Assembly: GCF_001679005.1 (NCBI RefSeq)
Contig: NZ_LXTW01000032.1
Location: 509,715-573,714 of the forward strand
Source: Moraxella nonliquefaciens
GTDB lineage: Bacteria; Pseudomonadota; Gammaproteobacteria; Pseudomonadales; Moraxellaceae
DNA length: 64,000 bases
Reading direction: 5' to 3'
The notes under the pieces were generated by a model. That model did no database searches, was not told the origin of the DNA, and worked only from the letters and a program-made list of their open reading frames with translations. Every line of letters starts with the position of its first letter. Within the stretch, counting starts at the first letter, position 1. Positions 25,640-34,232 of this stretch are shown piece after piece. Position numbers and translations under genes: made by a program.

Positions 25640-28354
25640 TTAACCCAATTTCTCCCCAATCCAATCTGTCAAGTCAGTCATCAGCTTTGGCAGGTTCGCC
25701 ACATCGGTTGCACCCCCTTGGGCAAAGTCTGGTTTGCCGCCACCTTTGCCGCCCAAGTTTTCGCTTAGGTGCTTGATGATGTCGCCTGCTTTGATTTTGC
25801 CTGTTAAGTGCTTGCCCACGCTTGCGGTCATGGCGATTTTGTCTTCACCGTCTGCCGTATAAACGCTTGCCAGTATCACAATGCCATCAGCCAGTTTTGA
25901 TTTCATGTCATCTGATAAGGTGCGTAATGTTTTATTATCCATGCCGTTGACCGTGGCAATCAGTACTTTTTGACCATGAATGTCTTTTAGGTTGTCCGTC
26001 AATGAATTGGCGTGCAGGCTGGCAATTTTTTGGTTTAGCCGTTCAATTTGTTTTTCCAGATGACGGTTTTTATCGCTCAACTGTGCCACACGCTGGGCGA
26101 TTTCATGGCGTTTGGCTTTAAACTGATTGGCAAGTTGGTTTAATTGCTTATCGCCTTGTTGCACATAGTGAACCGCTCCCATGCCAGTAACGGCTTCTAT
26201 ACGGCGAACACCTGCTGAAATGCCTTGTTCGCTTACGATTTTAAACAGCCCAATATCTCCTGTACGAGTCACATGCAGACCGCCACATAGCTCAATGGAA
26301 AATGGTTTGCCATCTTTATCGGTTGTACCCATGGATAGCACACGCACCGTATCGCCGTATTTTTCGCCAAAGAGCATCATCGCTCCTTTGTTTTTGGCAC
26401 TGTCAATGTCCAAAATCTCAACATGGGCAGGGGTGTTGGCTAAGATTTGTTGGTTTACCATGGTTTCAATTTGGCTGATATTTTGTTCGGTCAATGGTTT
26501 GTCATATGAAAAATCAAAACGAAGCAAATCGCTGCTCACCATTGAGCCTTTTTGGCTAACCCCATCGCCCAATATGGTGCGTAAAGCGGCATGTAGCAAA
26601 TGAGTGGCGGAATGGTTTTTGGCACTGGACGCACGCACCTGACTTGCCACTTGGGCGGTCGCTGACTGGTTGCGGTTAATATGCCCCATTTTTACCACCC
26701 CATGATGAATGATGGCTTGTCCTGATTTTTGGGTGTCTAACACATCAAATACGCCAGATTCGGTGCTAATTTCGCCAAGCTCACCCACCTGTCCGCCACT
26801 TTCGGCATAAAATGGGGTTTTATCAAGGATTAACACGCCCTCATCACCTTCTGCCAGCGTGTCGGTGGCCTTGCCATCTTGATAAAGATGAATCACGGTG
26901 CTGTCATTATCAAGCCGTTCATAGCCCAAAAATTCGGTGGCACTGTCTACTTGAATGAGAGCGTGATAATCCATGGCAAATTTGCCTGCTTCACGCGCTC
27001 TTGTGCGTTGCTCTGCCATGCTCATCTCAAAGCCTGCCTCATCAATGGTGATGCCTTTTTCACGCACAATGTCCGCTGTCAAATCCGCAGGAAAACCATA
27101 GGTATCATATAATTTAAACACCGTTTCACCTGCCAAAACATCGCCTTGTTGCAAGCTGTCCAATTCTTGCGACAGCAGTTTTAGCCCTTGCGATAATGTT
27201 TTGGCAAATTGTTCTTCTTCTTTTAAAATCGCTTGTTCAATTTTGTGCTGTTCATGACGCAGTTGAGGGTAGGCATTACCCATGATGTCAGCAAGTGGGT
27301 GAACCAGCTGATAAAAGAACGCATCTGTTGCCCCAAGTTTGTTGCCATGACGCACCGCACGGCGAATGATGCGACGCAACACATAGCCACGCCCTTCATT
27401 GCTTGGGATAACCCCATCAGCAATCAAAAACGCCACCGAACGAATGTGGTCAGCAAGCACCTTTAAAGATGGCTCATTTTGAATGTCGGTGTCAGTTGGC
27501 AAGCCAATGATGTTGATTGCTTGTGTCATCAGCTTGGTAAAAATATCAGTCTCATAATTGCCATGCACCCCTTGCATGATGGCACTGATGCGTTCAAGCC
27601 CCATGCCTGTATCAACCGATGGCTTGGGCAGCGGCTGCATTGTGCCATCTTTTTGGCGGTTAAACTGCATAAAAACGCAGTTCCAAATCTCAATATAGCG
27701 GTCGCCATCTTCGTCAGGCGTGCCGGGCAGACCGCCCCAAATATGCTCACCATGGTCATAAAAAATCTCTGTGCAAGGACCACAAGGGCCTGTATCCCCC
27801 ATCATCCAAAAGTTATCGGACTGGTACGCCCCGCCTTTATTATCGCCAATGGCAATGATACGCTCTTGGGGCAGACCGATGTCTTTGTGCCAAATATCAA
27901 AGGCTTCATCATCGGTGTGATAAACAGTCACATAAAGACGGTCTTTTGGCAGGGCAAGCCATTTGTCATCGGTTAAAAATTCCCACGCAAAGGCAATGGC
28001 GTCCTTTTTAAAATAATCACCAAAACTAAAATTACCCAGCATCTCAAAAAAAGTATGATGGCGAGCGGTGTAGCCCACATTATCAAGGTCGTTATGCTTA
28101 CCGCCAGCACGCACGCACTTTTGTGATGACACAGCACGCACATAGTCGCGCTTTTCTAACCCCAAAAAAGTGTCTTTAAACTGATTCATGCCTGCATTGG
28201 TAAACAGCAGCGTGGGGTCATTGTGTGGAATAAGACTTGATGAGGGGACATGGGCATGCTGTTTTGAGACAAAAAAGTCAATAAAGGCTTGGCGTACTTC
28301 ATTTGATTGCATGGTTTTAGCTTGTATGGTCTTAGATGAATGGGTGGTTGTCAT
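25640..28354 (-). CDS. alaS: Alanyl-tRNA synthetase
   Basis: Charges tRNA-Ala. It also has an editing domain that clears Ser and Gly. The protein is 904 residues from the first ATG. The catalytic domain starts near residue 16 (SNEVRQAFIDFFVSKQHAHV), with LLFTNAGMNQFKD and GMGLERI. The editing domain has HSATHLLHAAL and CGGLHVTRTGDIG zinc ligands, and the C-terminal DHH-associated domain ends in GGKGGGKPDFAQGG. An internal ATG at 28312 fits the family N-terminus but lacks a ribosome-binding site. The ATG at 28354 has GGAAAA upstream and was kept. It is monocistronic, with its own terminator. Confidence 0.95.
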   Translation of the reverse strand: MTTTHSSKTIQAKTMQSNEVRQAFIDFFVSKQHAHVPSSSLIPHNDPTLLFTNAGMNQFKDTFLGLEKRDYVRAVSSQKCVRAGGKHNDLDNVGYTARHHTFFEMLGNFSFGDYFKKDAIAFAWEFLTDDKWLALPKDRLYVTVYHTDDEAFDIWHKDIGLPQERIIAIGDNKGGAYQSDNFWMMGDTGPCGPCTEIFYDHGEHIWGGLPGTPDEDGDRYIEIWNCVFMQFNRQKDGTMQPLPKPSVDTGMGLERISAIMQGVHGNYETDIFTKLMTQAINIIGLPTDTDIQNEPSLKVLADHIRSVAFLIADGVIPSNEGRGYVLRRIIRRAVRHGNKLGATDAFFYQLVHPLADIMGNAYPQLRHEQHKIEQAILKEEEQFAKTLSQGLKLLSQELDSLQQGDVLAGETVFKLYDTYGFPADLTADIVREKGITIDEAGFEMSMAEQRTRAREAGKFAMDYHALIQVDSATEFLGYERLDNDSTVIHLYQDGKATDTLAEGDEGVLILDKTPFYAESGGQVGELGEISTESGVFDVLDTQKSGQAIIHHGVVKMGHINRNQSATAQVASQVRASSAKNHSATHLLHAALRTILGDGVSQKGSMVSSDLLRFDFSYDKPLTEQNISQIETMVNQQILANTPAHVEILDIDSAKNKGAMMLFGEKYGDTVRVLSMGTTDKDGKPFSIELCGGLHVTRTGDIGLFKIVSEQGISAGVRRIEAVTGMGAVHYVQQGDKQLNQLANQFKAKRHEIAQRVAQLSDKNRHLEKQIERLNQKIASLHANSLTDNLKDIHGQKVLIATVNGMDNKTLRTLSDDMKSKLADGIVILASVYTADGEDKIAMTASVGKHLTGKIKAGDIIKHLSENLGGKGGGKPDFAQGGATDVANLPKLMTDLTDWIGEKLG

Positions 28355-28646
28355 GATTTTTCCAGTATCCTGCCTGCCTGTGATTTTATGTTAAAAATCA
28401 TGGGGCAAATTGGGCAAATTTGATAAATAAACGGTTAATTTTATCACAAACTGCCATAATTAACAGTGATTTTAAGCAATTTTTCACAAAATTTAGTTAA
28501 AATTTTGGTAACTTTAATAACTTTTTAGAATAAATAAAAAACCTTATAAAAATTATGGAATTTTAGACAAAAATACTTAACATTCATGTAAAAAAGGTGT
28601 ATAAATAGCATATAGATTTTATCCATAAAAGCAATGGGGACTTACC

Positions 28647-28874
28647 ATGAACATTCCACTATTTAGTGCCATTTTTTCAATTGCATCTACTGTACTTATT
28701 GGCGTTTTGATGATTGTGGTATTTGTCAATGACATGACCAACATGCAAACCGTGCTTGGATCAGTGGTTGCAGGGCTTGTGGTGAGCATTCCCATCGCAT
28801 TTGTTGTTACCAAACGCATCAGTACCCTAACAAATTCTGCCACGCATGCCCCCAAACAACAAAAAACCCAATAA
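28647..28874 (+). CDS. Small two-segment membrane protein
   Basis: A 75-residue protein with two predicted membrane helices (about residues 7-27 and 37-55), joined by a short loop, and a polar Lys/Gln-rich cytoplasmic tail. GGGGACTTACC precedes the ATG, and a strong terminator follows (28940-28967), so it is a self-contained gene. It resembles short CTP synthetase-adjacent or unannotated membrane proteins of Acinetobacter and relatives in style, but I cannot name it. The next gene, a secretion-type ATPase, starts well beyond the terminator. Confidence 0.65.
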   Translation: MNIPLFSAIFSIASTVLIGVLMIVVFVNDMTNMQTVLGSVVAGLVVSIPIAFVVTKRISTLTNSATHAPKQQKTQ

Positions 28875-28939
28875 CACATTGGCACAGCTTATCTAGCCTA
28901 CATAAGCCAGAACAAACCACCCAAAGCAGACCACAGACA

Positions 28940-28972
28940 AGCCATGATAGCACATTCTATCGTGGCTTTTTG
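28940..28972 (+). terminator. Terminator after the small membrane protein
   Basis: Arms AGCCATGATAG (28940-28950) and CTATCGTGGCT (28957-28967) with one mismatch and a 6-base loop, then TTTTTG. Its position supports the downstream start chosen for the ATPase gene. Confidence 0.75.
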
Positions 28973-29063
28973 TAGACATGCACGCAAACAAAATCAAAAT
29001 CCATTCATCAATTCATGTTACAATGACATTTATTTTGATAATATTTTGATAAAAAGAGCCGTC

Positions 29064-30830
29064 ATGAGTAAATTATCCTTAATCGTTGATTTACGTTGGT
29101 GCTTGGATGAGTTATTAAAGGAAGGTCGCATTGACCAAAAATCATACAATCTTGTCATCACCAGTCGTAATGACCCCACCCTACACCCCATCCAAAATAT
29201 CGCCCGTTTTAACCTGACAAGCTTGTTAGACCGTCAGATCCTAACTTTGGATAAGCTCAATGCGTGGTTGGCAAACAAAGCGGGTATGGACGTGGTGAGA
29301 ATTGACCCCCTAAAAGTAGACGTGCCAAGTATTACAGATGTCATGTCCTTTGAATACGCCAAAAATCAGCACATTCTGCCCGTTGCCATAACAGACACCA
29401 ATGTGGTTATTGGAACTGACCAACCTTTTTATCATGATTGGCATGCCAATATCAGTCACATCGTCCGCCCCAAAACCATAAAAACTGTCTATCTCTCACC
29501 TGAGCAGATAAATCGCTATCGTGCCGAATTTTATCAAGTAACAAAAGCTATCGCAGGGGCAGACATCGCCCAAAAAAGAGCAAGTGCGGACGTTACCAAT
29601 GTAGAGGCCTTGTTGCAACTTGGCGATAATAGCAACCCCGATGCCAACGACCAACATATTGTCAAAGTCGTGGATTGGTTGCTACAATACGCCTTTGAAC
29701 AGCAGGCCAGTGACATTCATTTAGAGCCACGCCGTGAGATGGGCAAGGTGCGATTTAGGATTGATGGGGTGTTACATACCGTGTATGAGATGCCTGTTGC
29801 AATTTTAACTGCTGTTACTGCCCGTATCAAGATTTTGGGGCGATTAAATGTTGCTGAAAAACGCAAACCTCAAGACGGACGACTAAAAACTCGCACCCCA
29901 AAAGGGTTAGAAACCGAACTGCGTTTATCTACCCTACCTACCGCTTTTGGCGAAAAACTCGTCATGCGTGTGTTTGACCCTGAGGTATTGGTACGCACCT
30001 TTAAAGAACTTGGTCTAACTGGCAGACAGCTAGAAACATGGCACACGCTTACCAATCATTCTCATGGTATTATTTTGGTAACAGGCCCAACAGGAAGCGG
30101 TAAAACCACCACTTTATATAGCACATTAAAGCAACTTGCCACAGAACAAGTCAACGTCTGTACCATTGAGGACCCTATTGAGATGATTGAACCATCTTTT
30201 AACCAAATGCAGATTAATGCGGCGATTGATTTGCATTTTGCAGATGGCATCCGCTCACTCATGCGACAAGACCCTGATATCATCATGGTAGGAGAGATCC
30301 GAGATAACGAGACGGCGGACATGGCAGTGCAGGCAAGTCTTACGGGGCATTTGGTGCTGTCCACCTTACACACCAATGACGCACCCAGTGCCTTAACACG
30401 ACTGCATGATTTGGGTGTTCAACCATTTTTGACATCAGCAACCATTTTGGGGATTGTCGCCCAACGACTGGTGCGAACACTTTGCCCTCATTGTAAATCC
30501 GCCCAAAAAATAGAAGAGAACTCACCCTTAGCCGATGAATGGCGTGGGCTTGTTGCCCCATGGCGGGCACCTGTACCATCCAAAATTTATGTGCCTGTGG
30601 GCTGCGATAAATGCCGAAATACAGGTTATAAAGGGCGAATTGGGTTGTATGAGATTCTACCTTTATCCAATGCACTCAAAAAACTTATCGCCAAAGATGC
30701 AAGCCTTGATGATTTAAAACGCCAAGCACACTCTGAGGGCGTACTGCCCTTACGCATAGAGGGGGCAAAACGTGTGGCAGAGGGTGTAACCACGCTTGAA
30801 GAAGTGTTAAGAGTTGTGCCGTTAAATTGA
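29064..30830 (+). CDS. GspE/PilB-family secretion or pilus assembly ATPase
   Basis: A cytoplasmic hexameric ATPase that powers type II secretion or type IV pilus extension. The ATG at 29064 (AAGAG upstream) gives MSKLSLIVDLRWCL and 588 residues. There is an N-terminal MshEN-like domain (about 20-160), then the ATPase core: Walker A GPTGSGKTT (341-349), Walker B with IIMVGEIRD (406-414), and the His box STLHTNDA (433-440). A zinc tetrad has Cys474/Cys477 and Cys514/Cys517. No gsp or pil partners flank it, so it is a solitary gene. I cannot decide between GspE and PilB from sequence alone. Its partners must be encoded elsewhere. Confidence 0.88.
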   Translation: MSKLSLIVDLRWCLDELLKEGRIDQKSYNLVITSRNDPTLHPIQNIARFNLTSLLDRQILTLDKLNAWLANKAGMDVVRIDPLKVDVPSITDVMSFEYAKNQHILPVAITDTNVVIGTDQPFYHDWHANISHIVRPKTIKTVYLSPEQINRYRAEFYQVTKAIAGADIAQKRASADVTNVEALLQLGDNSNPDANDQHIVKVVDWLLQYAFEQQASDIHLEPRREMGKVRFRIDGVLHTVYEMPVAILTAVTARIKILGRLNVAEKRKPQDGRLKTRTPKGLETELRLSTLPTAFGEKLVMRVFDPEVLVRTFKELGLTGRQLETWHTLTNHSHGIILVTGPTGSGKTTTLYSTLKQLATEQVNVCTIEDPIEMIEPSFNQMQINAAIDLHFADGIRSLMRQDPDIIMVGEIRDNETADMAVQASLTGHLVLSTLHTNDAPSALTRLHDLGVQPFLTSATILGIVAQRLVRTLCPHCKSAQKIEENSPLADEWRGLVAPWRAPVPSKIYVPVGCDKCRNTGYKGRIGLYEILPLSNALKKLIAKDASLDDLKRQAHSEGVLPLRIEGAKRVAEGVTTLEEVLRVVPLN

Positions 30831-30878
30831 CCGACAAATTATCCATAATTTTGATAATATTTAATCAAGACCAAAACA

Positions 30879-30907
30879 AAACCCCAAAGTCCTGCTTTGG
30901 GGTTTTT
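30879..30907. terminator. Bidirectional terminator
   Basis: Arms AAACCCCAAAG (30879-30889) and CTTTGGGGTTT (30895-30905) with a 5-base loop between convergent genes, with A- and T-runs on both sides. Confidence 0.85.
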
Positions 30908-30923
30908 AAGTTAGGTGCTTAGA

Positions 30924-31703
30924 TTAGAAGCGATATGTTGCGCCAACTTTAACGATGGGATACCAGGTAGGGTTATTATCTCTGATGGTTTTTTCTAGGT
31001 CAGCTTTGAACTCAACATCACTTTGATTTGGAACAGTAGCGTTATCCAAATTCACCTCGGTTTTCCATTTACCAGTATAGGCAGCACCCACCTCACCAAA
31101 GAAACCTAAGCGACTGTTGCTGTTAATATTTGGCTTAACGCCCAAAGTTAAGTAAGGGGCTAGGGTGTTACCAGACTTTGCCTTAACGTTAATGTTACCA
31201 TTAACTTGGTATTCTTTGTTATCAATCTTAATGGTCGCTTTGCCCTCTTGGGAGGTTAGGGTGGCATTAAGCTTGTTGTCTTGCACAATGACACCAGTAC
31301 CCACGGTCAAGCGGTTTTTCCAAGGACGTAGATTAACACCAAGATAAGGGTTGCTATAATCACCATCAAGTTTTAGTTTACCTTGATAATTTTCCCAATC
31401 ATTACCCAACACTTTTTTCCAGTTGATGATAGAGTCGCTACCACCAATGTTGTTCTCCACATTAAAACTGCCACCGTTCCAACCAGCAACCACCTCGGTT
31501 GATTCGTTGGCTGACCATGCAATGCTCGCTCCATAGCCCAATGTGCCAATTTCGGCGTTGATGGCACCTGGTGTGGTCAGTGTGGTAAATACAGTTTTAC
31601 CACTGTCTACAATGGTATGACCTGCATTGGTTACGACATTTGCCATGGCAGTACCAGAAAATGCTACCGCGGTGGTTAGCACTGCTAATTTAAAAGTGTT
31701 CAT
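30924..31703 (-). CDS. Probable outer-membrane beta-barrel protein, unknown family
   Basis: A 259-residue exported protein. The ATG at 31703 was chosen over one codon upstream because it leaves 5 bases after GGAG. A signal peptide (LAVLTTAVAFSGTAMA, cleavage near residue 21) is followed by alternating amphipathic strands with frequent Gly and aromatic residues. It ends in KVGATYRF with a terminal Phe, the usual barrel-insertion signal. Short turns and strand-like segments suggest about 8 strands. I cannot assign a named family such as OmpW. It lies alone, convergent with the ATPase gene and behind an AT-rich leader of about 240 bases. Confidence 0.7.
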   Translation of the reverse strand: MNTFKLAVLTTAVAFSGTAMANVVTNAGHTIVDSGKTVFTTLTTPGAINAEIGTLGYGASIAWSANESTEVVAGWNGGSFNVENNIGGSDSIINWKKVLGNDWENYQGKLKLDGDYSNPYLGVNLRPWKNRLTVGTGVIVQDNKLNATLTSQEGKATIKIDNKEYQVNGNINVKAKSGNTLAPYLTLGVKPNINSNSRLGFFGEVGAAYTGKWKTEVNLDNATVPNQSDVEFKADLEKTIRDNNPTWYPIVKVGATYRF

Positions 31704-31945
31704 CATTTCTCCAAATAAGTAATATAAAAATATATAAACACATATAAACTAAATATTAATTTATATGCTTTTATTTTAATATTAAAAAGCCATAAAATCA
31801 ATAGTCAATTCAAAGGGATTTGTGATATTTTAATAAATTTCATGTTTTATTATGTAAACGTGCAAATTCAAAATCATGATATGCAATATTCAATACAAAC
31901 CCAATATAAAAACTCAATAAATATTTGGCTTTATTTTAAGTATGC

Positions 31946-32704
31946 CTATCTACCTTTGATGGGCAGATGAATCCCCTCTCGCCCATGCAACACACAAACG
32001 GCATGAACTTTGGCAGTAGCATGCTCTGACCAAATGGCATTTGCCATGGCAAGCAGTGTTGAGCCTGTGGTTACAACATCATCAACCAGTATCGCATGGC
32101 GGGTAGGTAGCGTACCGGTAAGATAAAAATCATGCTTCACATTTTGCAAACGCTCACCACGACTAAGACCACGCTGATGAATGGCATTATCCAAGCGAGA
32201 GATGCCCTGCCATATCGGTATTTGCCATAAAAAGGACAAAAATCTCGTCAAAATCAGCACAGGATAAAAACCTCGCTCTACCAAACGAGAGTCTGTTGTC
32301 GGTGTTGGAATCAGTACAGCATTATCGGCGTTGATGCCTTGGGGTCGCCTGACATATTTCATCAGATGATACAAAACCATAAGTGATGATACATTCGCTT
32401 TATCCTTAAAGACCGTCATGACCCGCTTTAATGGCACCTCATAATAAGCAGCTGCATACAAAGGCATCTCCTGCTTATCATCACGTATGGCAAATATTGG
32501 CAATCTATCCGCCCATTGTGCATGGCAATAAATACAAAGTAATGGCGTACGATAAAAAGGGGCATGGTAAAATGGGGCATGCTGGGTTGCATGTTCCATC
32601 TTTAAATCAGCTCTGACATCTATCGCTTGTCCACATAACTGACAACACTCATGTATGTATGAAGCAAGCATGGCAAGGGCATATGGGGGCAGACGAGCAG
32701 GCAA
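31946..32704 (-). CDS. comF: ComF-family phosphoribosyltransferase-like protein
   Basis: ComF proteins are needed for DNA uptake in naturally competent bacteria, with an unclear molecular role. The 252-residue protein has an N-terminal zinc-finger-like part with Cys pairs in CCQLCGQ (about 20-26) and CIYC (about 57-60). A phosphoribosyltransferase domain follows, with LIPTPTTDSRLVERGF and the PRPP-loop ILVDDVVTTGSTL (about 205-217). The insert between the Cys pairs carries a short HAPFY duplication. It starts 3 bases before the pldA stop on the same strand, so it is likely cotranscribed downstream of pldA. Confidence 0.88.
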   Translation of the reverse strand: MPARLPPYALAMLASYIHECCQLCGQAIDVRADLKMEHATQHAPFYHAPFYRTPLLCIYCHAQWADRLPIFAIRDDKQEMPLYAAAYYEVPLKRVMTVFKDKANVSSLMVLYHLMKYVRRPQGINADNAVLIPTPTTDSRLVERGFYPVLILTRFLSFLWQIPIWQGISRLDNAIHQRGLSRGERLQNVKHDFYLTGTLPTRHAILVDDVVTTGSTLLAMANAIWSEHATAKVHAVCVLHGREGIHLPIKGR

Positions 32705-32707
32705 GGA

Positions 32708-33982
32708 TTATAACCCCATCCAATCATTTAACATCACGCCCACACCCACGGTTGTAGACTCATGATTATAATCAATGATGGATGAGCCATAGCCATGAAA
32801 CAGCTGAACATAACCACTTACGCCTTTGCCGATGGGGCGAACATAGTCAAGTTGAATCGCTCCTTTGCTGTTCTTAGGATTATAACGCAAAGTGCCTGAT
32901 ACGTTATTACCCTTATCAAACTGATACATAAAACGCACATCACCATAACCATAATAATCCATGATATCAGGATTATCGTTGGGCTTGGAGCCATTGTCCT
33001 TTTTTAAGATACGCCCCCACACACGTGGCATGACCGTAAACTTACCCCACTCTGCTCCTGCCATGGCATAGGCACGATTCCACGAACGTGACAGCGGGTC
33101 ATCCTCACCATTTGAGTGATGCACCACACCTGCACCCAACATACGCAACCTGCCACCAAAGGGCAACTGTGCTGCCACAGGCTGAGTGATGAATAACTCT
33201 GGCTCATAATCATGAGCCCTAAATGGACGTGAATTATCTTCGTTATACACCTGCCAGTGCGACTGCTGGGTATAACCAAACCACATGTCTGCGTTGCTGT
33301 CAAATAAGTCCTCAGCAACTTTGGATTTAAAAGACACCTGAAATTTTAACTCAGTACTGCGATGCTCGTTTTGGGTATAATTTTGGGTCTTTTGGGTTGG
33401 TGTGCCAACCGAGCGGTTGGGCTTGGTATTAACAAAGATTGGCAAGATATACATGGGGTTGTAGGGGCGAGCTCTCCACAGTCCGCCGCTGTTTTTGTCT
33501 AAATCATAAGCCAGACTCATCGGAGTGTATCTACCACCATCCACACTACCAAAGCCGCTGGCACTGATGTTAGGACTCATATCATCACTCATCTCATTCA
33601 TGTCATCGTCTGTTAAAGTCATATCAATGGCCGATGGATACTTGACAGGCTCAATAAAGGCAATTTGTGGACTGCCTTTTATAAGATGTCCAAATGTCTG
33701 TTTTAAATCAAGGGGACGTTTTTCATGAAGCACGCTTGGCACCCTACCTAGGGCAATGCTATCAAAACATGCCAAACGCTCACCATCATTTAACACAGAC
33801 GCACAATCAAAAAACAGCCGTTCATCGTATATGGGGCTTGCAATGTCAAGCTCACTTATCTGCACACGCTCATCAGAGATGGGTAGTATCATCTCTTCTG
33901 CCCATGCCTGCCCACTCATGACACCCAAACATGGTAACAAGAATGACACAGCAAGGCTCAATCGCTTTGGAATAAAATTCAT
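32708..33982 (-). CDS. pldA: Outer-membrane phospholipase A
   Basis: A calcium-dependent dimeric phospholipase A1/A2 of the outer membrane. The ATG at 33982 gives a signal peptide ending GQAWA-EE. The mature protein has a long N-terminal extension (to about residue 190) before the 12-strand barrel. The barrel carries SRPFRAHDYEPELF and the active-site block VVHHSNGEDDPLSRSWNR (catalytic His and Ser of HxSNG). At 424 residues it is much longer than the E. coli enzyme (289), because of the extension, which is also typical of Acinetobacter-type PldA. The 3-base gap to comF suggests one operon. Confidence 0.92.
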   Translation of the reverse strand: MNFIPKRLSLAVSFLLPCLGVMSGQAWAEEMILPISDERVQISELDIASPIYDERLFFDCASVLNDGERLACFDSIALGRVPSVLHEKRPLDLKQTFGHLIKGSPQIAFIEPVKYPSAIDMTLTDDDMNEMSDDMSPNISASGFGSVDGGRYTPMSLAYDLDKNSGGLWRARPYNPMYILPIFVNTKPNRSVGTPTQKTQNYTQNEHRSTELKFQVSFKSKVAEDLFDSNADMWFGYTQQSHWQVYNEDNSRPFRAHDYEPELFITQPVAAQLPFGGRLRMLGAGVVHHSNGEDDPLSRSWNRAYAMAGAEWGKFTVMPRVWGRILKKDNGSKPNDNPDIMDYYGYGDVRFMYQFDKGNNVSGTLRYNPKNSKGAIQLDYVRPIGKGVSGYVQLFHGYGSSIIDYNHESTTVGVGVMLNDWMGL

Positions 33983-34156
33983 AAATATCTCACACAAGCA
34001 CATAACGCAAATGATGTTAGCCACTCATCAAATAAGAGCGGTACATTGGGCATCATGTATCTAAATCTTATCTAATTTTATCAATCATTATACACTAGAA
34101 CAAACAGCATATTTTAACAAAAATCAAACATGCTTGTAAATTGTAAATCAAACAGT

Positions 34157-34219
34157 AATTAGGACGTGCCTACCTTTGGTATTTGTATGAAAAACACAAA
34201 AGGCAGGCACACCCTAATT
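34157..34219. repeat. Imperfect 21-base inverted repeat downstream of dsbD
   Basis: Left arm 34157-34177 and right arm 34199-34219 pair as AATTAGG, GTGCCT and CCTTT blocks, with two symmetrical mismatched positions between them. The loop is 21 bases. It sits 13 bases past the dsbD stop. It has no T-run on the minus strand, so it is not a standard terminator. It may be a repeat element or an RNA structure. Confidence 0.5.
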
Positions 34220-34232
34220 ATTTAAAAAATCA

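Noticed and set aside
27479..27976. A 165-codon frame antisense to alaS
   Set aside because: It overlaps the catalytic region of a clearly conserved synthetase, with no ribosome-binding site or family features.
28619..28885. An 88-codon frame opposite the small membrane protein
   Set aside because: The plus-strand frame has a ribosome-binding site, membrane helices and a terminator. The antisense has none.
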